A stretch of DNA of 10,838 bases, from NCBI GenBank assembly GCA_021205255.1, contig JAJPXW010000200.1, positions 1 to 10,838 of the forward strand. Reading direction: 5' to 3'. Both the position numbers and the translations under genes were made by a program. The DNA is from Burkholderiales bacterium. GTDB taxonomy: Bacteria; Pseudomonadota; Gammaproteobacteria; Burkholderiales; Burkholderiaceae_F. The notes below the pieces were generated by a model. That model did no database searches. It worked only from the letters and a program-made list of their open reading frames with translations, and was not told where the DNA came from. This document shows positions 1 to 6,510 of the stretch, in pieces; position 1 is the first letter of the stretch, and each line of letters starts with the position of its first letter.

Positions 1-1482
1 TTCGTGGCCTAACTCACAAGCTTCTCCATATAATTCTTTGGCAGTTGCAATGGATTTCTTGACACCTTGACCCTTTTCATAGAGCGTACCAAGGTCATAG
101 CAAGCCACACCCTCTTTTAGGCCACAAGATTTTTCCCAATATTCATGGGCTTGTTGGTAGGACCGTTTAACGCCTTTTCCGCCGTAATACATATATCCCA
201 ACCTAAAGCAACCTGGTCCACTAGACATATTGCAAGCTTGCTCATAGTAGTCAAGTGCTTTTTCATAGGACTGCCTCACACCGTGGCCTTCCTGATAGAG
301 TCGACCGATATTTGAACAACCCAGGCCTAATTTCAACGCACAAGCTTTCTCAAAGTAATCCTTTGCGTCACTATACGACTTGGGGACGCCTTGACCGTTC
401 TCAAACATTACTCCTAAGTTATTACAACCACCGGCTGTCTTAAAATCACAAGCCTTTTCGAAGTACGATTTAGCACTGTCATAGGAACGTACTACGCCTA
501 GTCCATTTTGATAGAGATTGCCTAGACTTAGGCAGCCGAATCCATTCTTAAGCTCACAAGCTTTCTTATATAACTCAGCTGCTTTTCCATAGGATTTGTT
601 TGTACCTCTCCCTTCTTCGGTTAACAGGCCAAGTGCAGTGCAGCCATCCCCATTATTTCCGTCACAGGATTTCCTGTATAAAGTAATCGCTTTTTCATCA
701 GACTGCTCAATTCCTTTCCCAGCTTGATAACAAAGTCCTAACTGGTAACAGCCAAAAGTGTTATTTAGATCGCAGGCAGTCTTAAGAAATGAAATACCTT
801 TTTTTGCATCCTTTGGTACGCCTTGCCCACTAACATAGACCATACCCAGCAACGTACATCCAAAACCGTTTTTTTCCTCGCAGGCAATACCTAAATATTT
901 AATTGCCTGCTCAGTGGATTTCTCCACACCTTTGCCATCCAAAAACGCATTTCCCAATGCGAAACATCCCGAACTATCTTTTAAATTACATGCTTTTTGA
1001 AAGAACTGAACAGCTTTCTCTGCTGACTTAGTTACTCCTTCACCGTTTTGATAACCGAGACCAACCTGGTAGCAAGCCTCTCCATATTTCAAATCGCAGG
1101 CTTTCTCAAAAGACTGAATTGCTTTTTCTACTGACTTTTCCAACCCTTGTCCTTTTACATAATACAAACCTAGATTTCGACAACCTACACCATCATTAAG
1201 ATCACAGGCTTTTTGGAAGAATTTAGCTGCTTTTTCATAGGACTTCTCCGATCCTACCCCTTGCTCAGCTAGAACCCCGAGGGTGTTACATGATCTAGCT
1301 CTGCCAAGGTCGCAGGCTTGTTGGAAGTAGCGTACTGCATCTACATCATTTTTAGTTACTCCCTCTCCCTTTTGATATGCCTCCGCTAGATTAGAGCACC
1401 CAGCCGCATCCTTACCTATGCAAGCTTGATTAAATAACTCCACTGCCTTTTCGAAGTTTTTTTCTACACCTTCCCCATTTTT
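1..1482 (-). pseudogene. 3' remnant of an interrupted Hcp-like Sel1-repeat gene (runs off left edge)
   Basis: Read on the minus strand, all 494 codons from 1482 down to position 1 are open. They encode 13 Sel1-like repeats of 36 residues plus the end of a degenerate one. They lie in exactly the same frame as the CDS at 1525-2367, separated only by stops TAG (1525-1527) and TAA (1483-1485). Each repeat has the pattern C-x2-LG, then G-x-GV-x-K/R-S, then EKA, then K-A-C, with cysteines spaced C-x7-C across repeat boundaries as in Helicobacter cysteine-rich proteins. No start codon with a ribosome site or signal peptide precedes it, so it is best seen as the 3' half of a single gene of about 21 repeats. 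The last visible residues (VKKSIATAKELYGEAC) match the final repeat of the paralogue at 7323-8537, so the natural stop is probably only about a dozen codons beyond the left edge. Alternatives are stop-codon readthrough or a sequencing error. Confidence 0.82.
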
Positions 1483-1524
1483 TTAATGATTGGCAAGATT
1501 ATTCATTGCTGCGGCATATTTAAG

Positions 1525-2367
1525 CTACAAAGCCTTTTTATATAACTCATCTGCTTTTTCAAAGTATTTTTCTACACCTTCCCCCTGACTGTAATAAAGT
1601 CCGAGATTGAAGCACCCAGTCTCACTCTTAAGTTGGCATGACTTCTCCGAAAGTTCTATAGCTTTGGAAGGCGAAACTTCTACTCCCTCACCTTCAAGAT
1701 AGGCTCTTCCAAGATTGGCACAAGCTTGGCCAGAATCCAAATCACAAGCTTTCGCAAAATAAATTGCTGCTTTCTCAGCAGACTTTTCACCTCCTTCGCC
1801 AGCTACATAAAAATGACCTAACAGGAAGCATCCTTGCGCTTCGTTTAAATTGCACGATTTAGTAAAAAGTTCCAAAGCTCTATCTGGATCTTTTTTAACA
1901 AATTCTCCCATTAGGTACATAGCACCAAGGTTCGAGCAAGCCAAACCAACGTCCGCCTCGCAAGCTGGCCTGTAGAGATCAAAGGCTTTTTCGAAAGACT
2001 TTGGGACACCTTCACCTCTAGCATATTCAGCACCTAGATTAAGCATGGCGCGGGGATTGCCTAAATCCACTCCTTTCTGATAGAACTGAATAGCTTTTTC
2101 GTTGGACTGCTCTACGCCTTCGCCCCTATGATAGCTACGGCCTAACCAGAAACAAGCTTCTCCCTGATTCTCCTGGCAACCTTTTTCAAAATACTGAACA
2201 GCTTTTTCAAAGGATTTTTCGACTCCGTCACCGTCCTTGTATCTAAGCCCTAATGCTAGACAAGCATCTGCGTTGTTAGCTTCACAGCTTTGTTCGTCCT
2301 CCTCTATTGTTGCAGCATAACTATTAACCGCTAGAAAGACTGTGAACACTATTGGCAGAATTCTCAT
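1525..2367 (-). CDS. Secreted Hcp-like Sel1-repeat protein, 5' portion of a longer interrupted gene
   Basis: The start is ATG at 2365-2367, giving 280 residues, because it follows an AGGGAGAA ribosome site and opens a Sec signal peptide (MRILPIVFTVFLAVNSYAA). The longer reading frame back to 2466 adds hydrophilic residues with no ribosome site. The mature part has seven Sel1 repeats of 36 residues. Helix-start signatures include ACLALG, ACFWLG, AMLNLG, ACSNLG, GCFLLG, ACANLG and GCFNLG, with paired cysteines C-x7-C that should form disulfides in the periplasm. In the known family, such solenoids (HcpA-E of Helicobacter, often annotated as Sel1 or beta-lactamase-like) bind protein or peptidoglycan-like ligands; the ligand here is unknown. 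The reading frame stops at TAG in the middle of an eighth repeat and resumes at once in the same frame. The encoded protein is therefore either a truncated but stable solenoid or the product of a pseudogene. No enzymatic motif was seen. Confidence 0.85.
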   Translation of the reverse strand: MRILPIVFTVFLAVNSYAATIEEDEQSCEANNADACLALGLRYKDGDGVEKSFEKAVQYFEKGCQENQGEACFWLGRSYHRGEGVEQSNEKAIQFYQKGVDLGNPRAMLNLGAEYARGEGVPKSFEKAFDLYRPACEADVGLACSNLGAMYLMGEFVKKDPDRALELFTKSCNLNEAQGCFLLGHFYVAGEGGEKSAEKAAIYFAKACDLDSGQACANLGRAYLEGEGVEVSPSKAIELSEKSCQLKSETGCFNLGLYYSQGEGVEKYFEKADELYKKAL

Positions 2368-2418
2368 AGATTGGTTCTCCCTAGTTGAATTCAAATGTAA
2401 TTTGAAAAATTCTACCTT
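2365..2418 (-). promoter_or_regulatory. Leader shared with the second Sel1 gene (ribosome site, possible -10)
   Basis: On the minus strand this stretch runs AAGGTAGAATTTTTC, then CATTTGAATT, then GGGAGAA, CCAAT and ATGAGAA. The same blocks in the same order and total length (54 bp including the ATG) precede the paralogue at 8535-8588. The GGGAGAA block is the ribosome site. TAGAAT could be a -10 box, but no convincing -35 is visible. The conservation is seen directly; the promoter role is inferred. Confidence 0.5.
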
Positions 2419-2665
2419 TGGACTTCTTTGAGTGCAGATTTCGACATGAAAATTAATGATTTCCAACCCAAAGGAAAGCTTTAGATTCCTCTATGCAGTA
2501 CGCAAGCGTAACCAACATCTCTGAAAGGATGTATGTCTTAAGTCTGACAACTAGGCAGAAATGGAGATACCTGCCATTTATCTTTATTTTAGTCAATTGA
2601 CAACTAATAACAAAAGTCACGCTATGCAAAGGAGTCAACTTAAAATTATCGAATCAACTCGTACT

Positions 2666-3421
2666 CTAGTCTTTGGCTTGGCTTGCGCGGAATGCTTCTG
2701 AATCGATAAGCTGGACCTTCCTATCGCCAGCTTCTGCTTGCGGATTTTCATCTACCATTTCAAATTTCCCAAGCTTAATCTCAGCGCCAAGCTCAGCATG
2801 ACACCTGTAGCTGCAAAGTGGAAATTTCTTATCCTCCATTGAAGATGGAACCTTGTAAATAGGAACATTTAGCTTATTCGCCAGATATTTGTTATAACTT
2901 AGAATAATGGTCATCGGATCATAATCTATTGGCTGCTTTAATTCCTCTGCTGTAAGTGGCCGCTCCTTTTCGCCCCAGCCGCCTTCCCCGAGGGCGGTAA
3001 ACGCATATCCCCGGTTATAAGTGACTCCCCACATGTCTACTCCAGTAATGACTCCTTTCTTATTTAGCTTTAGTAATAAAACTTTTACTACCTGGGGATA
3101 TAGAACAAAACCAATAGTACCCACGGTATTGATCCAATTGGGTTTGGTATCCATATCTACTCCGTTTGTAAATACATAAGCCGCAAATAATTGCTTATTT
3201 TGCGTCGTACGGGCAATAAAAGTTGGAGCCCCAAGCCTCTCCCTAACTTGCGACAACTTTGTCTTACCTTGGACTATCCCTTCAGTAATGGCATCAAAAC
3301 CTGGTACAACGTCAGGACCTTTGTCATGCAACATGAGTGGAGCACAGCCTTGAAACCCAAGGACGCTAGCAATAAAGACAGAAAATATTATTTTTCTAAT
3401 TTTGAACAAGACAAACTCCAT
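2666..3421 (-). CDS. Putative lipoprotein with BamE/SmpA-like segment
   Basis: A protein of 251 residues. The N-terminus (KIRKIIFSVFIASVLG) is a lipoprotein-type signal ending at Cys26 (FQGC, a tolerable but not ideal lipobox), so the protein is probably anchored to a membrane from the periplasmic side. Residues about 43-65 (ITEGIVQGKTKLSQVRERLG, then APT) resemble the G-x-T-x2-V-x3-LG-x-P turn of BamE/SmpA/OmlA outer-membrane assembly lipoproteins. The following hydrophobic strands and the later K-K-G-V-I-T-G-V-D pattern also fit that fold, but the protein is about twice BamE's usual length and has a C-x3-C pair near residue 200. The start is uncertain. ATG at 3419-3421 has no clear ribosome site, whereas TTG at 3407-3409 sits six bases after GGAG and would give a normal short lipoprotein signal. 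It is on the same strand as the Sel1 gene but about 300 bp upstream, so co-transcription is unproven. No function can be assigned. Confidence 0.75.
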   Translation of the reverse strand: MEFVLFKIRKIIFSVFIASVLGFQGCAPLMLHDKGPDVVPGFDAITEGIVQGKTKLSQVRERLGAPTFIARTTQNKQLFAAYVFTNGVDMDTKPNWINTVGTIGFVLYPQVVKVLLLKLNKKGVITGVDMWGVTYNRGYAFTALGEGGWGEKERPLTAEELKQPIDYDPMTIILSYNKYLANKLNVPIYKVPSSMEDKKFPLCSYRCHAELGAEIKLGKFEMVDENPQAEAGDRKVQLIDSEAFRASQAKD

Positions 3422-3840
3422 CGGTAGTTGTTGGTAGAGAAACTCAGATTCAAATGCTCATAGCACGACCATTATTTTTACCACTTTTGGCCTATTTAAA
3501 TTAATGATTTTGATAATCAACTAGATGAATTTTCCCGGACTACTTGGAAATACTAAGTTCTTTGTCCAGTTTGATTTCCCTAGATTCAACGCTTTTCGAC
3601 ATTACTTTTGGAGGAGAATTTACTCAAAAATTCAAAGAAACTTAGTTGAGTAACTTTATGTACTGCAGATGCCGGTCCTGAAAACCTATAGTTGCAGTTA
3701 TTAATTCATTTCAGGTCACACAGGAAACAGAAGCAAAGCACACGGATAAAAACTGACCCTATCCAAAGGTCAAAGATGGACTACCCAGCCTTCATTAAAC
3801 TTGAAACGACTTCCTGCTCTTCATTTTTAGTTACGTAGTC
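3422..3840. other. Intergenic region without a recognisable gene
   Basis: This 419-bp stretch is AT-rich and has no open frame with a plausible start. It contains two perfect inverted repeats: TTACTCAA (3620-3627) with TTGAGTAA (3646-3653), and CCTGAAA (3677-3683) with TTTCAGG (3709-3715). Neither is followed by a T-run, so I do not call them terminators. The right end (3784-3840) is an in-frame continuation of the small membrane-protein gene beyond its stop. Confidence 0.5.
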
Positions 3841-4044
3841 TTAGGCCCCCATATCTCTATAGGTTTCTGCAGGAGTGACTTGCAATTTCTTAAAGTCGAT
3901 AGAAGAACTCAAAGATGGCTCTAATTTATAGAAGTGATCTTGGTTATCTTCCCGATCGCTCCACATAGAGCGAACCCATGCAATTGCTAGTAGGAAACTG
4001 ACGAGCCCAAAGAGTATGCATCCACACATCCAAAGTTCCATCAT
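3841..4044 (-). CDS. Small single-pass membrane protein
   Basis: A protein of 67 residues. A GGAG ribosome site lies nine bases before ATG (4042-4044). Residues 5-27 (WMCGCILFGLVSFLLAIAWV and following) form one hydrophobic helix with two cysteines near its start. It is followed by a charged stretch (RSMWSDRED) and a polar tail of about 35 residues. By the positive-inside rule the R-S-M-W-S-D-R flank suggests, weakly, that the C-terminus is cytoplasmic. No family is recognised. It stands alone, transcribed leftward and divergent from the flavoprotein gene at 4629. Size and polar tail are compatible with an accessory subunit of a membrane complex, but nothing visible identifies a partner. The frame stays open for a further 19 codons after the TAA stop. 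Confidence 0.62.
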   Translation of the reverse strand: MMELWMCGCILFGLVSFLLAIAWVRSMWSDREDNQDHFYKLEPSLSSSIDFKKLQVTPAETYRDMGA

Positions 4045-4127
4045 TTTCTATATCTCCGCAACCACCTTTGCCCTGCCAGCCATATCAATATGATTGAGTG
4101 GACTGCCACAAATTGTTACCTCTTTTG

Positions 4128-4148
4128 CCCAAAATGAACCATTTTGGG
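4128..4148. promoter_or_regulatory. Perfect 9-bp inverted repeat, candidate operator
   Basis: CCCAAAATG (4128-4136) and CATTTTGGG (4140-4148) are exact reverse complements separated by three bases. There is no T-run on either side, so it is an unlikely intrinsic terminator. It lies about 85 bp upstream of the small membrane-protein start, a position suited to a regulator-binding site. The function is inferred. Confidence 0.4.
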
Positions 4149-4435
4149 GTGATTAAACCAACTAGTCAGAAAAATCCTATTAAAGATTCGAACTCAACGT
4201 TCTGTAAAGCACATAAATACGCTGACTAAGGGGGTTTTTTGATAACCGACAAATTGTCTTTTGCAAGCCATATCAGAAGAATTTTTGAACATTTAAGGGG
4301 GATATTTCTCTTCAGGTTTTAAGAAAACTGTCTTCGTTCATAGAGAAAGGAGATTTGGATTATAACTTTTACATTTTTCTTTCCAATTGTTTTATGGTGT
4401 CAGCGAGATCCTAATCAAGACTTTTGAACCTCGAT

Positions 4436-4500
4436 ACCAATAGCAAGTTCAGACTATACATGAGCAACTTTAATATTTGAAGATTATTGGTCCCTTTTTT
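4436..4500 (+). terminator. Terminator-like hairpin with T6 in a leader region
   Basis: ACCAATA (4436-4442) pairs with TATTGGT (4485-4491), and an inner stem AAGTT (4445-4449) pairs with AACTT (4466-4470). CCC and a run of six T (4495-4500) follow. It lies about 130 bp before the flavoprotein start on the same strand. It could end a short upstream RNA or act as an attenuator. The outer stem is AT-rich, so the call is weak. Confidence 0.3.
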
Positions 4501-4628
4501 CAGTAAAATGCCGAAATCGTTAACTGGGAGATCTTTTCCAAGGACTTTAGCAAATTGTTTACTGACCCTGACAGAGTCAAGAGCTCTTTTCAGTTAGCGA
4601 CTTTTTATTTTGAAAGGAATATAGATTA

Positions 4629-6236
4629 ATGCAAACAAGTAGAAGATTCCTCATGAAAGGAGGTCTTATCACAGCTCTCGGAAGCATTTTTGGAGCCACC
4701 GCTGTCCATGCAGCTCCAGCTAGAAGAGAAAGACCTTTCGAGGAACGCAGAGGCAGAATTCCTACCCATCGTTATGACCTTGTTATTGCTGGTCTTGGAA
4801 TCGGTGGAATCGTTACCGCCATTCGTGCTAAGCAACTTGGACTTGAACCCGTCATAGTAGAAAAAATGTCTGGTCCAGCTGGCAACACTATTTATGCTGC
4901 TGGTTTCATGCTTGGTGTCCATAGCAAACTTCAACAGGAAAAAGGCGTAAATAAGGACGATACCCCAGAGAAGTTCTACGAAGATATGATGACTGTCTCT
5001 CAGGGTCGCGGTGACAAAGCATTGACCAAACTGGTAGCAGAAAAATCAGACGACGCTATTAATTGGATGGTCGACGACATTGGAGTACAGTATGCTGTCG
5101 GCAACAAACTGGTCTGGCCACAGCTAGAGCGTGCCCACCTGACGGTTGGCGAAAAGAAGCCTGGTGGCTCTCAGCTAATGGCCAAGCTAATGGAGAAAGC
5201 CAAGGAATTGGACATTCCTATTGTCTATAAGGCTAAAGTTGTTTCGCTGGTAGACAATCCTGAAAATGGTGACATTCTTGGTGTCAAAGTCAAGACCGAG
5301 CATGGTTATGAAGAATACCTTGGAACTTACGGCACAGTACTAGCAACTGGTGGATATTCTGCCAATAAGATGCTTTTAACCATGATGGCCGGCCCTGCAG
5401 CAGCTAGCATGCCGATTAGAGGATCTCATACAGTCACTGGCGAAAGCATTCTTCTTACCGCTCCTTACTATCCACAAGTAGTCAATGTAGATCAGTATCA
5501 CAGTGGTCCAATTCATGGACCAACAGGAGCCAATCCGCTAAATATCGTTAACAACGGTATTGCAGTCGATACAGAAACAAAACGCTACACGGACGAAGGT
5601 CAGACCTATGTCCAGATGTCTCGTGATACAGCGGCTAAAACAAAAGGCAATTTCGCCTATATGATCGTCGATGCCGATACTCATGAGCTTCCTATCCTCA
5701 AGAACGACTGGGCGAGCTATGACTTGAATCATGCACCCGTCTATAAAGCCAATTCCATTGAAGAGCTGGCCAAGGAAACTGGTTTGAACCCAGAAGGCCT
5801 TAAGGCTGTTGTAGATGACTACAACAAAGCGATCACAGAAGGAAAGACTGGTGAATTGACACCTCCTAACAGTCTCAAGGAGCCACGTGCAATTCTCAAG
5901 CCACCTTTCTATGCGGTTCCATTTAGCGGTGGTATGACGGCTACTTTTGGTGGACCGTTAATCAACACAAATGGCCAAGTGCTCGACACTGAAAACAAGC
6001 CAATTCCTGGACTCTTTGCCGTTGGTAACGCCGCTGGCGGCCTCTTCTACGACAACTACGTTGGTGGCGCTCAGTTAACTTCCGCTACTGTCATTGGAAG
6101 AGAAATTGCAGCCTACATTGCCGATGAAAAGAAGAGCCAACCAGAAAAGAAAGAGCACAGAAGAGAAAAAGAACATAGGAAAGAAAGAGAGCCTAGAAGA
6201 AGAGAACGCAGGGAACCACGTGAGCCTGGTCTCTAA
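4629..6236 (+). CDS. Tat-exported FAD-dependent oxidoreductase (FAD_binding_2 superfamily)
   Basis: A protein of 535 residues with an AAAGGA ribosome site ten bases before ATG. Residues 1-28 are a Tat signal (S-R-R-F-L-M, hydrophobic stretch, cleavage after VHA), implying export of a folded, FAD-loaded protein to the periplasm. The FAD dinucleotide fold follows: GLGIGG at 55-60 and the acidic end of strand two at VIVEK. LATGG at 238-242 and GLFAVGNAAGG at 461-471 complete the FAD domain. Compared with the flavoprotein at 8850-10838, the substrate His (Y-H at 290-291) and the likely proton-donor Arg (S-R-D at 331-333) are kept. The HHTMGG motif is replaced by MTATFGG (436-442), and NRLGG by NYVGG (476-480). 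It is therefore probably not a fumarate reductase. The last section recalls the tricarballylate/ketosteroid dehydrogenase branch, and the substrate is unknown. There is no FMN or haem domain, so an external electron partner is needed. Residues 501-535 form an odd Arg/Glu/Lys-rich tail. Confidence 0.88.
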   Translation: MQTSRRFLMKGGLITALGSIFGATAVHAAPARRERPFEERRGRIPTHRYDLVIAGLGIGGIVTAIRAKQLGLEPVIVEKMSGPAGNTIYAAGFMLGVHSKLQQEKGVNKDDTPEKFYEDMMTVSQGRGDKALTKLVAEKSDDAINWMVDDIGVQYAVGNKLVWPQLERAHLTVGEKKPGGSQLMAKLMEKAKELDIPIVYKAKVVSLVDNPENGDILGVKVKTEHGYEEYLGTYGTVLATGGYSANKMLLTMMAGPAAASMPIRGSHTVTGESILLTAPYYPQVVNVDQYHSGPIHGPTGANPLNIVNNGIAVDTETKRYTDEGQTYVQMSRDTAAKTKGNFAYMIVDADTHELPILKNDWASYDLNHAPVYKANSIEELAKETGLNPEGLKAVVDDYNKAITEGKTGELTPPNSLKEPRAILKPPFYAVPFSGGMTATFGGPLINTNGQVLDTENKPIPGLFAVGNAAGGLFYDNYVGGAQLTSATVIGREIAAYIADEKKSQPEKKEHRREKEHRKEREPRRRERREPREPGL

Positions 6237-6295
6237 CCTATTAATAATATCCATGCTTCAGTTGCTAATAATTTAGCTTAGAAGATTTCGATTAA

Positions 6296-6329
6296 TGACC
6301 GCCCTAGAAGTTAACTTCTCTGGCGGTCA
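6296..6329 (+). terminator. Hairpin after the Tat flavoprotein gene
   Basis: TGACCGCC (6296-6303) pairs with GGCGGTCA (6322-6329). Between them lies a further perfect palindrome AGAAGTTAACTTCT (6306-6319), which extends the stem after a small internal mismatch. It starts 60 bp after the stop at 6236. The trailing sequence ATTTAT is only a weak U-tract, so it is a probable terminator or 3' stabilising hairpin. Confidence 0.6.
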
Positions 6330-6510
6330 ATTTATAAAGCTTCTTGCTTCAAACTCCAAAGATAGGCTTGAAATATCCTGAAGTGCATTAATGCCTTTGA
6401 GTGGCCACTGTTGTATTTCAGGAACTAGAAGGCAGACCAATGACATTGATCCGAAGCAGACAATCAAACTTTAAAATAGCAAGTTCATGGATCTGTAAAG
6501 AGAAACCACG

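Larger units (their letters stand above)
4045..4628. other. Divergent intergenic region between small membrane protein and Tat flavoprotein
   Basis: 584 bp without a credible protein-coding gene. It should hold the leftward promoter of the small membrane protein and the rightward promoter of the flavoprotein at 4629, but no clean -35/-10 pair is visible by eye. It contains a 9-bp palindrome (4128-4148), a terminator-like structure with T6 (4436-4500), a strong ribosome-site-like AAAGGAG (4346-4352) with no proper start behind it, and a short palindrome AAGAGCTCTT close to the flavoprotein gene. Confidence 0.5.

Noticed and set aside
255..443. Plus-strand open frames antisense to the Sel1, flavoprotein and lipoprotein genes (for example 255-443, 3191-3427, 8883-9425, 10360-10758)
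   Set aside because: They are shadows of well-supported coding frames and have no independent start signals or domains.
1..1482. Regular 108-bp periodicity, considered as a CRISPR or satellite-type array
   Set aside because: The repeats are degenerate at the DNA level and translate in one frame to Sel1 motifs; there is no conserved short repeat with unique spacers.
1483..1527. Alternative genetic code or general stop-codon recoding
   Set aside because: Two different stop codons (TAG and TAA) are involved, and other genes here end normally at TAA or TAG, so a genome-wide reassignment is not supported.
2368..2466. Longer N-terminus of the first Sel1 protein
   Set aside because: The added residues are hydrophilic, have no ribosome site, and would bury a good signal peptide and ribosome site inside the protein.
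2453..2638. 61-codon open frame on the minus strand
   Set aside because: No ribosome site, no protein-like pattern, and it overlaps the upstream region of the Sel1 gene; treated as intergenic.
3610..3660. Plus-strand GGAGGAG as a ribosome site for a hidden gene
   Set aside because: No start codon follows at usable distance and no open frame of meaningful length is present.
4346..4414. Micro-ORF behind the AAAGGAG motif (TTG start at 4355, about 19 codons)
   Set aside because: The spacing between motif and TTG is only two bases and the peptide has no distinctive features; retained only as a hint of a transcribed leader.
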